Positions 42,982 through 52,520 of a DNA stretch of 64,000 nucleotides are shown here, piece after piece. The notes below the pieces were generated by a model. It was not told where the DNA came from and searched no databases. It saw only the letters and a list, made by a program, of their open reading frames with translations. The position numbers and the translations under genes are program-made. Source of the stretch: a bacterium. Lineage in GTDB: Bacteria; Pseudomonadota; Alphaproteobacteria; Sphingomonadales; Sphingomonadaceae. Each line of letters starts with the position of its first letter. The stretch's first letter is position 1. The stretch spans positions 1-64,000 of the forward strand of contig JAVBXL010000025.1 of NCBI GenBank assembly GCA_030824575.1, written 5' to 3'.

Positions 42982-44133
42982 TCAGGCCACTAGCGCCCCG
43001 ACCGTCGGCAACCGGACCTGGAAGACGCTGCCTTCGCCAGGCATGCTATGCTTGAGCGACAGCGCGCCACCATGCAGCGCCACCAGTTGCCGGACCAGCG
43101 CCAGCCCGATGCCAAGGCCGTCCTGCGCATCGCCGGCCGGCCGCTTCACCTGCGCGAACAGGTCGAAAATCCGCGCCTGCATGTCCGGCGCAATGCCGAT
43201 GCCGGTGTCCGCCACCTCTATTTCAGCCCAGCCATCCACGATGCGCGCGCTCAGGCGCACTTCACCGCCAGGCGGCGTATATTTGGCGGCATTGTTCAGC
43301 AGGTTGCTGGCGATCTGGACGACACGGGCATAATCGGCGTCGATCCAGATCGGATCGTCGGTGATATCGATGACCAGCCGGTGCTGCGCCGCCTCGATCG
43401 TCGGCTGGCAGGTTTCCACGGCGAAGGCGAGGACGTCCTGTAGCAGGACATGCTGGGTCTTGAGCGAAATCTTGCCCTGGTCGATGCGGGCGATGTCGAG
43501 GATATCTTCGATCAGGCGGGACAGATGATGGACATGCCGGCCCATCCGCCCCCGAATGTCGCGCGCAGCATCCGTCCCCTCTCGCTTTTCCAACAGGTGC
43601 AGGCCCGCACCCAGCGCGGCGATCGGGTTGCGCAATTCATGCCCCAGGATCGCAAGAAATTCATTCTTGCGCCGATCGGCCACCTGCAACGCAGCGGCGA
43701 GTGAGGCCAGTTCGTCGCGCTGCGCGGTGATTTGTCGCCGTTGATCGTGAAGGTCGAAGAAGATGGCGACCTTCGACCGCAAGATATCCGCTTCGATCGG
43801 CTTCTGGATGAAGTCCACCGCACCTGCCTCATAGCCGCGGAAGCGGCGTTGCCGGTCGGCGCTGCCCGCGGTGACGAAGATGATCGGGACATGACGGGTA
43901 CGGTCGTTCCCCCGCATATATTCGGCCAGTTCGAACCCGTCCATGCCCGGCATCTGAACGTCGAGCAAGGCTAGGGCGACGTCATGGACCAGCAGCAATT
44001 CCAGCGCATCCTCACCCGACCGCGCCTTCAGGCAGATCAGGCCGTCGCGCTTGAGCAGCGCTTCGAGCGCCAGCAGATTTTCCTCAAGGTCGTCGACCAG
44101 CAGGCAATATAGGGGTTGGTTGTCGCTCGTCAT
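42982..44133 (-). CDS. Receiver-histidine kinase hybrid (REC-HisKA-HATPase)
   Basis: 383 residues, soluble. Receiver domain (about 8-125) with Asp58 (LALLDVQMPGMDGFE) and Lys111 (DFIQKPIEADIL), a short coiled coil, then HisKA with His165 (FLAILGHELRNPIAALG) and HATPase_c (NLLNNAAKYTPPGGE, DTGIGIAP, GLGIGLALVRQLV). A receiver in front of a kinase suggests it is switched by the large kinase of the same operon. It is last in the order hybrid kinase, CheR, CheB, this gene; it overlaps CheB by 4 bases. Confidence 0.9.
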   Translation of the reverse strand: MTSDNQPLYCLLVDDLEENLLALEALLKRDGLICLKARSGEDALELLLVHDVALALLDVQMPGMDGFELAEYMRGNDRTRHVPIIFVTAGSADRQRRFRGYEAGAVDFIQKPIEADILRSKVAIFFDLHDQRRQITAQRDELASLAAALQVADRRKNEFLAILGHELRNPIAALGAGLHLLEKREGTDAARDIRGRMGRHVHHLSRLIEDILDIARIDQGKISLKTQHVLLQDVLAFAVETCQPTIEAAQHRLVIDITDDPIWIDADYARVVQIASNLLNNAAKYTPPGGEVRLSARIVDGWAEIEVADTGIGIAPDMQARIFDLFAQVKRPAGDAQDGLGIGLALVRQLVALHGGALSLKHSMPGEGSVFQVRLPTVGALVA

Positions 44134-44705
44134 GTCGTCGCCAGTGTCAGAAGATAGAGAATGATGTCGTCCAGGGTCATGGCGCGCGCCGACGGACAGG
44201 CTGCGAGCGCCGCTGCTGGCATGGTCGCCACCTGCGCTTCGCCGGGTTCCTGCGCGATGGCGATACCGCCGGCTTCACCCACCGCCGCAAGGCCGGCAGC
44301 GCCGTCATGATTGGCGCCCGTCAGGACGATCCCTGCAAGCGCGGAGCCATAGGCGTCCGCCGCGCTTTGCAGCAGCACGTCGATCGCCGGGCGGCTGTGG
44401 TTCACCGGCTCGTCCCAGGACAAGGCGAGCGAGCGGTCGGCCTCCACCAGCAGATGATAGTCCGAGGGCGCGAAATAGATCGTTCCCGCCGCGATCGGTT
44501 CCTTGTCCTCCGCTTCCCGAACCGGAAGCGGGCATTTGGACTGAAACAAAGCCACCAGCGCATTGCGGCGATCAGGCGGCACATGCACCACGATCAGCAC
44601 CGGCAGCGGATAGGCGACGGGCAGCGCCGGCAATATCCGCAGCAACGCCTGGACCGCGCCGGCCGACGCGCCGATCGCGATCGCCTGGATCGGCTGGGCC
44701 GTCAT
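44130..44705 (-). CDS. CheB-type protein-glutamate methylesterase (catalytic domain only)
   Basis: 191 residues without a receiver domain. Catalytic triad Ser14 (AIGASAGAVQA), His41 (LIVVHVPPDRRN) and Asp134 (TGANHDGAAGLA). It removes methyl esters from glutamates or deamidates glutamines on receptor-like proteins. No chemoreceptor is encoded nearby, so its target may be the CHASE3 kinase. Overlaps both neighbours (ATGA at each end). Confidence 0.9.
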   Translation of the reverse strand: MTAQPIQAIAIGASAGAVQALLRILPALPVAYPLPVLIVVHVPPDRRNALVALFQSKCPLPVREAEDKEPIAAGTIYFAPSDYHLLVEADRSLALSWDEPVNHSRPAIDVLLQSAADAYGSALAGIVLTGANHDGAAGLAAVGEAGGIAIAQEPGEAQVATMPAAALAACPSARAMTLDDIILYLLTLATT

Positions 44706-45538
44706 GGCTCCCGCCTCTGATAGATTTTTTCTTCCCGCACGAAATCGGCGAAGGACGGCGCGTGGCGGGAAAAGCGCAGGCTCTCCTTCGACCCCAGCCC
44801 CAGAAAGCCCTTGCGCGCGAGCGAGTCGCGAAACAGGCCGAGCGCCCGGTCCTGCAAGTCGCGATCGAAATAGATGAGGACGTTGCGGCACGAAATGAGA
44901 TGCATTTCGGCAAAGACCGCGTCGGTCACCAGGCTGTGATCGGAAAAAACGACCTGCGATCGCAGGCTTTTGTCGAACACCGCGCGGCCATAATCCGCGG
45001 TATAATAATCCGACAGCGACGAACGAGCGCCCGACTGCTGATGGTTTTCGGTGAACTTGCGAATTTGGTCGAGCGGATAGACACCCGCTTCGGCCGCCTG
45101 AAGCGCGTTTGGATTGATGTCGGTCGCATAGAACAGCGTGCGCTGGTCCAGCCCCTCTTCGCGGAACAGGATGGACAGCGAATAGAGTTCTTCGCCATTG
45201 CTGCATCCCGCGACCCAGACCTTGAGCGAGGGATAGGTCCGCAAATGCGGGATCACCTTTTCCCGCAAGGCGCGGAAATAGCCGGGGTCACGAAACATCT
45301 CGCTGACTTGCACCGTCAGATAGTTGAGCAGGCGCGGTAACGTCGCGGGATCGTGCAGCAGATGGTCCTGCATGGCGGAAAAGCTGGCGAAACCCAGTTG
45401 CCCGCGCGCCTGGACCAGGCGGCGCTTGATCGACGCGCGCGCATAATGACGGAAGTCATAATGATAGCGTTGATACAGCGCCTCCAGCAGCAGCTGGATT
45501 TCGATATCCTCGACGCCTGGTTGCACCTGGCCCTGCAT
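44702..45538 (-). CDS. CheR-type protein-glutamate methyltransferase
   Basis: 278 residues. The N-terminal helical domain (about 8-75) reads LEALYQRYHYDFRHYARASI, and the SAM-binding domain has VWVAGCSNGEELYSLSIL (about 115-132), FYATDINPNALQAA and HLISCRNVLIYFD. It methylates glutamates, acting opposite to CheB. The ATG at 45538 shares a base with the TAA of the large kinase (TAATG); the longer open frame upstream is inside the kinase gene. Confidence 0.92.
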   Translation of the reverse strand: MQGQVQPGVEDIEIQLLLEALYQRYHYDFRHYARASIKRRLVQARGQLGFASFSAMQDHLLHDPATLPRLLNYLTVQVSEMFRDPGYFRALREKVIPHLRTYPSLKVWVAGCSNGEELYSLSILFREEGLDQRTLFYATDINPNALQAAEAGVYPLDQIRKFTENHQQSGARSSLSDYYTADYGRAVFDKSLRSQVVFSDHSLVTDAVFAEMHLISCRNVLIYFDRDLQDRALGLFRDSLARKGFLGLGSKESLRFSRHAPSFADFVREEKIYQRREP

Positions 45539-48500
45539 TATCGCGGCATCCATACACGCACCAACGAGAGCAGTTTGTCGACGTCGATGGGCTTTGCCAT
45601 ATAGTCGTTGGCGCCCGCCTCCAGACACCGCTGCTGATCGTCGGGCATCGCCTTGGCCGTCAGCATCAGGATCGGCAGCGCCGCCCAGCGCGGATCGCTG
45701 CGCAGCGTGCGGGTGGCGGTCAGCCCGTCCATCACCGGCATCATGACGTCCATGAGGACAAGGTCGATGCCCTTTGCGGGATCGTCCACAGACGCCGCCA
45801 GCGCATCGATCGCCTCCTGCCCGTTGCGCGCGATCTGGACCGACGCGCCGCGCGGTTCCAGCACGCTGGTCAGCGAATAGACGTTACGCACGTCATCCTC
45901 GACGATGAGGATGCGGCGTCCTTCCAGCGCGGCGTCGCGATTGCGCGCCTTCTGGATCATCTTGCGCTGTTCGGGCGGCAGTTCGGACACGACCTGGTGC
46001 AGGAACAGCGATACCTCGTCCAGCAGCCGTTCGGGCGACTTCGCACCCTTGATGATGATCGAGCTGGAATAGCGGCGCAGGCGCTGCTCATCGTCGGGCG
46101 ACAGGTCGTGGCCAGTATAAACGATGACCGGCGGGAAGCCATGATCCCCCTCCTCGCTCAGTGTTTCCAGCAGCGCAAAGCCCGACGTGTCCGGCAGGCT
46201 GAGGTCCAGCACCATGCAGTCGAACGTATGGTGGCGCAGCTGCTCCAGACATTCGGCCGCGGTGCCCACGCCGACCGTTTCAACGTCGTCGGTCAGCAGT
46301 AGCCGGGCGACGGCGTCGCGCTGGACCGCGTCATCTTCGACGATCAGGACGCGCCGCACCCGCGTCGCCAGCTTGGCGTGCAGGTTTTCCAGCACTTCGG
46401 CCAGCTGCTCGCGCTTCACCGGCTTCACCAGATAGCCGACCGCGCCGAGTGACAGCGCCGCCTGGCTATGGTCGGACGCAGACACGACATGGATCGGAAT
46501 ATGCCGCGTCGCATCGTCATGCTTGAGCCGGTCGAGCACGGTCAGCCCGGACTGGTCGGGCAGGCCGAGGTCCAGCACGACCGCGCTGGGTTTATATTCC
46601 CGCGCCAGCTTCACCGCCTCTTCCGCGGTGCCCGCGATGATGCATTGGAAGCCCAGGTCGCGCGACAATTCGCACACAATGGATGCGAACACCTCATCAT
46701 CCTCGATGATCAGGAGCAGGCGGCGCCCTTCGGCGATCGAGGCGCGGTCGTCCTCCACGATCCATTTGGGCTGGCTTGGCGCGCTTCTGGTCGGCGCGGG
46801 CGTCGCAGGCGCGACCGGCGCAGGTTCGACGCGGGAGGGCGGCGCGGCGGCGCGGGACGCAACCGTGGCCGGATCATAGGCAAGCGGCACGATCAGGGTG
46901 AAGCTGCTGCCTTCACCGGGCTTGCTGTCCAGACTTATGCTGCCGCCAAGCAGGCGAGCAAGCTGCCGCGAGATGGAGAGGCCAAGGCCAGTGCCGCCAT
47001 AGCGTCGGCTGATCGTGCTGTCCGCCTGATGGAACGCCTCGAAGATATGCCCCTGCTGTTCCTTCGACATGCCGATGCCGGTGTCGGTGACGGCCATGGC
47101 GATCCGGTCCCCGTCCATCGGCGACAGGATCAGGCGCACGCTGCCCTGCTCGGTGAATTTGAAGGCGTTGGACAGCAGGTTCTTGAGGATCTGCTCGATC
47201 CGCATCCGGTCGGTTTCGATCGCGCGGGGGCAATCGGGCGCAACCTCTATCTCGAACGCCAGGTTGCGGGTTGCGGCAACGGGCTGGAACATCTGGCGCA
47301 GATCGCCGACCAGCCGTTGCAACGGTACGGTTTCGGGCTGGACCTGGATATGTCCTGCCTCGATCTTCGACAGATCCAGAATATCGTTGATGAGGGTGAG
47401 GAGATCATTGCCCGACGATTCGATCGTGCGGGCGAATTTGACCTGGTCGTGCGACAGATTGCCGTCGGGATTGTCGCCGAGCAGCTTTGACAGGATCAAC
47501 AGCGAATTGAGCGGCGTGCGCAATTCATGCGACATATTCGCCAGGAAATCCGACTTATACTGGCTCGCCTGCTCTAGCTCCCGCGCCTTTGTCTGTAGCG
47601 TGACGGCTACGCGTTCCAGTTCATCGCGCTGGTTCTCCAGCGTTTGCGCCTGTTCTTCCAACTGGCTGTTGGTCTGTTCCAGCTCGACCTGTTGTTGTTC
47701 CAGCCGAACCTGAGACTCTTTGAGCGCACGCCCTTGTTCTTCCAGTTCCTCGTTGGAAACGCGCAATTCCTCGCTCTGCGCCTGCAACTCGCCCGACTGG
47801 CGCTGGGTTTCCTCCAGCGCATCCTGCAACCGCGCGCGGAAGCGGGCAGACCGAAGGGCGATACCGATCGCCGGCGCCGCCTGCTCCAGCAGTTCCAGAA
47901 CCGCGGGGGTGACCTGCTGGAAAAAGCCCAGTTCCAACACGGCGTTGACGACCTCGTCCGCCTTGGCCGGGATGATGACCAGATGTCGGGGCCGGTCCCT
48001 GCCCAGCGCCGATCCGATCGTCATATAGCCATCGGGAATATCTTGCAGGATGAGCGGCGCGCCTTCCGCGGCCACCTGTCCCAACAGGCCTTCTTTGACC
48101 AGGAAGCCGACGGGCATATCGGCGTCGGCGGGAATGCCGAGCGTGGCGGCGCGCTGGAAACGGCCCCCTTCGCCCTTGAACAGCGCGCCGCCCTGAAAGC
48201 CGAGATAGCGAGCCAGGAAGACAAGGATCGCTTCGCCCACCTCTTCAACCGATTTCTCACCGCCCATCGCCTTGGCCAGACCCAATTGGCCGGCCTGCAA
48301 CCATTGCTGCCGCGCGCGGGCGCGGTTGCTGATGCGCATAAGGATGAAGATGACAAGGGTAAGGCCTGCGCCGATCAGGCTGGATATGATCCCGGTCATG
48401 ATGGCGGTGCGCGACGCGGCGGCCATGTCGTCCATGCGGATTTGGCGCAACCGTAACTCTTCCTGCGCCATGGTGTTCAGTTGCGCCCGGATCGCATCCA

Positions 48501-48981
48501 TTTCCATCTTGCCGCGGTCAGTCATCACCACGGCCAGCGACGCGGCGACTCCCTGGGTCCGGCGCAGATCTACGGTTTCGCGCAGTTCCGCCAGCTTGGC
48601 GTCGACATGCCGCTTCAGCGCGGCGACATTGGCCTGCTGCGTCGGATTATCACGAGTCAGCGTGGCGACCGCCTGCATCCGTCCGTTGAGATTTTTCACC
48701 GCACTGTCATAAGGTTCCAGATAAGCCTGGCTGCCTGTCAACAGATAGCCGCGCTGCCCCGTTTCGGCATCCTGGGTAGCCGATAGAAGTTCGTCCAGCG
48801 CCATCAACACGCTATGGGTGTGGCGGATCGCGCCGTCGCTGTCGCGCAGGCTCTGTATGTTGCGATAGGCGACCGCGCCGCTGATGACGAAAAAGGCCAA
48901 TCCAACGGCCAACCCCAATGCTGCCCAGATCGATGCGCGCGACAGCGGGCTGGCCGCAAAAGCTGTTTTTCCGATTGCCAT
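45538..48981 (-). CDS. Giant hybrid histidine kinase: CHASE3-GAF-coiled coil-HisKA-HATPase-REC-REC-REC
   Basis: 1147 residues. TM1 about 17-38, CHASE3 periplasmic domain about 42-185 (DAETGQRGYLLTGSQAYLEPY), TM2 about 195-217, GAF about 235-380, a long Glu/Gln-rich coiled coil 385-475, HisKA with His485 (FLANMSHELRTPLNSLL), HATPase_c (NLLSNAFKFTE, DTGIGMS, GGTGLGLSISRQLA) and a Pro/Ala linker 703-740. Three receivers follow with Asp804, Asp926 and Asp1078. Only the third keeps the full MDVMMPVMDG pattern. First gene of the operon. The ATG at 48981 lacks a clear Shine-Dalgarno sequence. The glutamate-rich coiled coil is a plausible target for CheR/CheB. Confidence 0.92.
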   Translation of the reverse strand: MAIGKTAFAASPLSRASIWAALGLAVGLAFFVISGAVAYRNIQSLRDSDGAIRHTHSVLMALDELLSATQDAETGQRGYLLTGSQAYLEPYDSAVKNLNGRMQAVATLTRDNPTQQANVAALKRHVDAKLAELRETVDLRRTQGVAASLAVVMTDRGKMEMDAIRAQLNTMAQEELRLRQIRMDDMAAASRTAIMTGIISSLIGAGLTLVIFILMRISNRARARQQWLQAGQLGLAKAMGGEKSVEEVGEAILVFLARYLGFQGGALFKGEGGRFQRAATLGIPADADMPVGFLVKEGLLGQVAAEGAPLILQDIPDGYMTIGSALGRDRPRHLVIIPAKADEVVNAVLELGFFQQVTPAVLELLEQAAPAIGIALRSARFRARLQDALEETQRQSGELQAQSEELRVSNEELEEQGRALKESQVRLEQQQVELEQTNSQLEEQAQTLENQRDELERVAVTLQTKARELEQASQYKSDFLANMSHELRTPLNSLLILSKLLGDNPDGNLSHDQVKFARTIESSGNDLLTLINDILDLSKIEAGHIQVQPETVPLQRLVGDLRQMFQPVAATRNLAFEIEVAPDCPRAIETDRMRIEQILKNLLSNAFKFTEQGSVRLILSPMDGDRIAMAVTDTGIGMSKEQQGHIFEAFHQADSTISRRYGGTGLGLSISRQLARLLGGSISLDSKPGEGSSFTLIVPLAYDPATVASRAAAPPSRVEPAPVAPATPAPTRSAPSQPKWIVEDDRASIAEGRRLLLIIEDDEVFASIVCELSRDLGFQCIIAGTAEEAVKLAREYKPSAVVLDLGLPDQSGLTVLDRLKHDDATRHIPIHVVSASDHSQAALSLGAVGYLVKPVKREQLAEVLENLHAKLATRVRRVLIVEDDAVQRDAVARLLLTDDVETVGVGTAAECLEQLRHHTFDCMVLDLSLPDTSGFALLETLSEEGDHGFPPVIVYTGHDLSPDDEQRLRRYSSSIIIKGAKSPERLLDEVSLFLHQVVSELPPEQRKMIQKARNRDAALEGRRILIVEDDVRNVYSLTSVLEPRGASVQIARNGQEAIDALAASVDDPAKGIDLVLMDVMMPVMDGLTATRTLRSDPRWAALPILMLTAKAMPDDQQRCLEAGANDYMAKPIDVDKLLSLVRVWMPR

Positions 48982-49232
48982 GGACGTTCGCGTAAAGGGG
49001 TCTAGGCCATCCGCCAAGCAATTGTTTTGCCGGATCAGCCGGGATTGCGGCGGGCACCCATGCAAAGCTAATCTGCATCAATATGCAGCCGCGCTGATCG
49101 TGTCAGGCTATTCCAACGCCGTCGAACCGGCGTCCGCCTGCCTTGGCTCGGCAAACGTATCTGGCCGCCGTTCGCGCCGATCGGCAGCACGCAGGCGCGG
49201 CGCCAAGGCTGACAAGGGCTTGCCTGTCGGCG

Positions 49233-49886
49233 TCAGGCCGCGTCGGCCTGCCCGTCGGGATGGGCTGCGGCGACGCACGGCTGCTCACGCACGCGGCGAA
49301 CGGTTTCGAGCAGACGGGGGAACGCCGTCAGGTCGACGTTGAAGCGCTCCGCCGAATAGAGTTGCGGCACGATATGGCAATCTGCGACGGTCAGCCTGTC
49401 GCCAAAGCAGAAGCGGCCGCCATAACGCATCACCATGGATTCGAGCGCACCGAATCCCTCCATGATCCAATGCCCGGTCCAGCCGCGCATCGCGTCCGAT
49501 CCGGCACCCATCTCATCACGCAACCGATTGAGCACGCGCGCATTGTTGAGCGGATGGATGTCGCAGGCGACGACCATCGCCATGGCTCGGACCACCGCGC
49601 GGTCATCGGCATCGGTCGGCAACAGCGGCGGATCGGGATAGCGTTCGTCGAGCCATTCGATGATCGCGCTGGACTGGGTCAGGACATGCCCGCCCACCTC
49701 CAGCGCGGGCACCAGCCCCTGCGGATTGAGTGACAGATAATCGGGCGCACGCTGTTCGCCGGTTCGCAAATCATGGCTCACCTGGCGATAGGCTAGCCCC
49801 TTCGCGTTGAGCGCGATCCGCGTTCGATAGCTGGTGCCGGACCGCCAATAGCCGTGCAATGTCAGGGCGGTGTCATGCGTGTCCAT
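49233..49886 (-). CDS. Glutathione S-transferase, zeta-like (maleylacetoacetate isomerase family)
   Basis: 217 residues. The N-terminal thioredoxin-like domain has WRSGTSYRTRIALNAKGL (14-31), the zeta-class glutathione site with Ser-Gly-Thr-Ser in place of the usual SSCS, and TQSSAIIEWLDERYPDPPLLP. The C-terminal helical domain is full length (CHIVPQLYSAERFNVDL). Zeta enzymes isomerise maleylacetoacetate or maleylpyruvate, or act in stress. Last gene of the HisD-like operon, 44 bases after the SDR stop. The 251 bases between this gene and the giant kinase hold nothing I can assign. Confidence 0.83.
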   Translation of the reverse strand: MDTHDTALTLHGYWRSGTSYRTRIALNAKGLAYRQVSHDLRTGEQRAPDYLSLNPQGLVPALEVGGHVLTQSSAIIEWLDERYPDPPLLPTDADDRAVVRAMAMVVACDIHPLNNARVLNRLRDEMGAGSDAMRGWTGHWIMEGFGALESMVMRYGGRFCFGDRLTVADCHIVPQLYSAERFNVDLTAFPRLLETVRRVREQPCVAAAHPDGQADAA

Positions 49887-49930
49887 AGGCGCACGATAAC
49901 CAGCCGCAGCGCATCAGCCAAGGCGGATAG

Positions 49931-50698
49931 TCACTCCGCCGTCCAGCCGCCGTCCACCACAAGGCTGGTTCCCGTCATCAACGCCGCAGCGTCGGAGGCT
50001 AGAAACACCACCACGCCCATCAAATCCTCCACCGTGCCCAGCCGCCCCAGCTTGATCTTGTCCAACACACTGGCCAGGAACGCCTTATCCTCGAAAAAAG
50101 GCTTGGTCATCGGCGTTTCGATGAACGTGGGCGCGATCGTGTTGGACCGGATGCCATGGGGCGCCAGGTCGAGCGCCATCGCCTTGCTCAATCCCTCCAG
50201 CCCCCATTTGGACGCGCAGTAAAGCGTGCGCCGCGGACCGCCGACATGGCCCATCTGCGAGCCCATATGGATGATCGAGCCGCGCACACCCGCACCCATC
50301 ATCCGCCGCGCCACGCTTTGCGCGACGAAGAAGGCGGCACGCAGGTTTAGGCCCAGCACCGCGTCATAATCCTCTTCCGACACATCGGTAAAAGGCTTTG
50401 GCCGGTTGGTGCCAGCATTGTTGAGCAATATGTCAAACGGGGCTACGCCTTCCAACGCCTGCGCCGTACCCGCCACATCATTGACGTCGATCAGCAGCGC
50501 GTCGGCCTGGCCGCCTGCCGCACGGATCGCCTGCGCGCCCGCTTCGATCTCGCCGCCGCTGCGCGCCGCAAGCGTGACATGCGCGCCCGCCTGCCCCAGC
50601 GCGGCGGCGCAGGCAAGGCCGATGCCCCGCCCCGCCCCTGTCACCAGCGCCCGCCGGCCGTCCAGCCGAAAACTCGGCGTCGTGGGAAGCGCATCCAT
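49931..50698 (-). CDS. Short-chain dehydrogenase/reductase, classical
   Basis: 255 residues. Cofactor motif VTGAGRGIGLACA (19-31), DILLNNAGTN, the catalytic Ser in IIHMGSQMG, Tyr-Lys in LYCASKWGLEG, and the C-terminus ALMTGTSLVVDGGWTAE. It oxidises or reduces a hydroxyl/keto pair, probably in a polyol or sugar-acid pathway with the HisD-like enzyme whose stop is 2 bases upstream. The start at 50698 replaces a longer frame overlapping HisD. Confidence 0.9.
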   Translation of the reverse strand: MDALPTTPSFRLDGRRALVTGAGRGIGLACAAALGQAGAHVTLAARSGGEIEAGAQAIRAAGGQADALLIDVNDVAGTAQALEGVAPFDILLNNAGTNRPKPFTDVSEEDYDAVLGLNLRAAFFVAQSVARRMMGAGVRGSIIHMGSQMGHVGGPRRTLYCASKWGLEGLSKAMALDLAPHGIRSNTIAPTFIETPMTKPFFEDKAFLASVLDKIKLGRLGTVEDLMGVVVFLASDAAALMTGTSLVVDGGWTAE

Positions 50699-50700
50699 GC

Positions 50701-52032
50701 TCAGGCCGCCGTCGCCGGAGTGGGTTCGGCCATGCCGGCATAGGGCACGTCGCGCCCGCCATAGCGGCGCACACGGACATTGGCCTGTTCGCCATGGCCG
50801 GCAAAGCCCTCCAGCCCGCACAGGCGGCTGCAATATTCGCCGATCAGCGCGGACGCCTCATCCGTCAGCACCTTCTGATAGGTGCAGGTCTTGATGAACT
50901 TGCCGACCCACAGCCCGCCGGTATAGCGGGCCGACTTCCTGGTCGGCAGCGTATGATTGGTGCCGATCACCTTGTCGCCAAAGCTGACATTCGTCCGCGC
51001 GCCGAGGAACAAAGCGCCATAATTGGTCATGTTTTGCAGGAAATAATCCGGGTCTGCGGTCATCACCTGAACATGCTCCGATGCGATCGCGTCCGCAATC
51101 CGCACCATCTCGGCATCATCTTCCGCCACGATCACTTCGCCATATGTCTCCCATGCCTTGCGCGCATAATCGGCGGTCGGCAGGATCATCAGCAGACGCT
51201 CGATTTCCCGCATCGTCTCACGCGCCAGCTTTTCCGATGTGGTGAGCAGCACCGCCGGGCTGTCCGGCCCGTGTTCCGCCTGCCCCAGCAGGTCAGTCGC
51301 CGCCAGTTCGGCGTCGCAGCCAACCTCGTCGGCGATAACCAGCGTCTCGGTCGGGCCGGCGAACAGGTCGATGCCGACGCGGCCGAACAGTTGCCGCTTG
51401 GCTTCGGCGACGAAGGCGTTGCCCGGCCCGACCAGGATATCGATCGGGTCGATGCTCTGCGTCCCCAGCGCCATGGCGCCGATCGCCTGTATGCCCCCCA
51501 ACGCATAGATGGCGTCGGCACCTGCCATCGCCTGCGCCGCCACGATGGCGCGCGCGGGTTGCCCCTGGAAAGGCGGCGCGCAGGTGATGACGCGCGGTAC
51601 GCCCGCTACCTTGGCCGTGATGACTGACATATGGGCTGACGCCAGCAGCGGATATTTGCCCCCCGGAACATAACATCCCGCGGCGTTGACCGGCAGATTC
51701 TTGTGACCCAGGATCACGCCGGGCAGCGTCTCCACCTCGACATCCTGCATCGATGCGCGCTGAATCTGCGCAAAATTGCGCACCTGCGTCTGTGCAAATT
51801 CGATATCCTTGCGCTCTTGCGGCGTCAGGCTGTCGACGCAGGCGTCGATTTCCGCCTGGCTCAGGCGATAATCGTCCCGATCCCAGCCGTCGAACTTGAT
51901 CGACATCTCACGCACCGCGGCGTCGCCGCGTTTTTCGATGTCGGCCAGTGCTGCCTCGACGATATCGCGCACCTTGCGGTCGGCGTCCGCCTTGGCCTCG
52001 GCGGTTGCGCCACGCTTGAGATGTTGAGCCAT
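50701..52032 (-). CDS. Histidinol dehydrogenase-family alcohol dehydrogenase (probably catabolic, HpsN-like)
   Basis: 443 residues of the HisD fold. Conserved blocks: [69 protein letters not shown] (zinc ligands) and the Glu-His in [15 protein letters not shown]. It has no his-operon neighbours and lies with an SDR and a LacI regulator. Such paralogues, for example HpsN, oxidise primary alcohols to carboxylates in two NAD-dependent steps in catabolism. The substrate here is unknown. AAGGA lies 8 bases before the start. Confidence 0.85.
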   Translation of the reverse strand: MAQHLKRGATAEAKADADRKVRDIVEAALADIEKRGDAAVREMSIKFDGWDRDDYRLSQAEIDACVDSLTPQERKDIEFAQTQVRNFAQIQRASMQDVEVETLPGVILGHKNLPVNAAGCYVPGGKYPLLASAHMSVITAKVAGVPRVITCAPPFQGQPARAIVAAQAMAGADAIYALGGIQAIGAMALGTQSIDPIDILVGPGNAFVAEAKRQLFGRVGIDLFAGPTETLVIADEVGCDAELAATDLLGQAEHGPDSPAVLLTTSEKLARETMREIERLLMILPTADYARKAWETYGEVIVAEDDAEMVRIADAIASEHVQVMTADPDYFLQNMTNYGALFLGARTNVSFGDKVIGTNHTLPTRKSARYTGGLWVGKFIKTCTYQKVLTDEASALIGEYCSRLCGLEGFAGHGEQANVRVRRYGGRDVPYAGMAEPTPATAA

Positions 52033-52047
52033 AATGCTGATCCTTGC

Positions 52048-52347
52048 TTAAAAACCGTCCACCGCCGTCTCGACATGATCCACATCGGGCGGGCTTGTGA
52101 AAAAGGGACCGACCAGCGCGCGCCACGCCTGAAAGCCGGGCGAATTGCGAAAGCCTTCGACATGCGCGGCGACAGTTTCCCAGCCCACGATCAGTCGATA
52201 CTGGCCCGGCCGATCGACCGAGCGATCGAGCCGAAAGCTGCGGCATCCCTCCGCCGCGCGAAAATGGGGGATCGCCTGCGCGACGGCAGCCTCGAAGCGA
52301 TCCGCATCCGCCGGATCGATCTCGATCCGTGCCACTTCCCTGATCAT
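52048..52347 (-). CDS. ABM-domain (antibiotic biosynthesis monooxygenase-like) protein
   Basis: 99 residues, dimeric ferredoxin-like fold of the ABM family. Signatures are EVARIEIDPADADRFEAAV and GCRSFRLDRSVDRPGQYRLI, then GWETVAAHVEGFRNSPGF. Members range from quinol monooxygenases to sugar mutarotase-like and heme-degrading proteins, so a role cannot be assigned. First gene of the operon running to the GST; ATG at 52347 with GGAGG 7 bases upstream, in a divergent promoter region shared with the LacI gene. Confidence 0.8.
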   Translation of the reverse strand: MIREVARIEIDPADADRFEAAVAQAIPHFRAAEGCRSFRLDRSVDRPGQYRLIVGWETVAAHVEGFRNSPGFQAWRALVGPFFTSPPDVDHVETAVDGF

Positions 52348-52377
52348 GCCATCCCCTCCCCGACTCGATATATTGAT

Positions 52378-52471
52378 TGCATACTTATGCATCTTATATT
52401 TCGCAACATGGTTTTGGCTTGTATTAATGCCAATCTATAGGATGCATTCCTGTTTGCAATTGTATTCAAAC
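52378..52471. promoter_or_regulatory. Divergent AT-rich control region with two LacI-type operator candidates
   Basis: TGCATA-CT-TATGCA (52378-52391) is a perfect inverted repeat 31 bases before the ABM start. GTTTG-N10-CAAAC (52452-52471) lies about 50 bases before the LacI start. The 173-base space is much poorer in GC than the flanking genes, as expected for two divergent promoters. The sites are candidates for repression of both directions by the LacI protein. Confidence 0.5.
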
Positions 52472-52520
52472 AGAGTGATCGGTGGTTGCCCATCCCCGCA
52501 ACTCTTGCGAAGAAGGAGCC

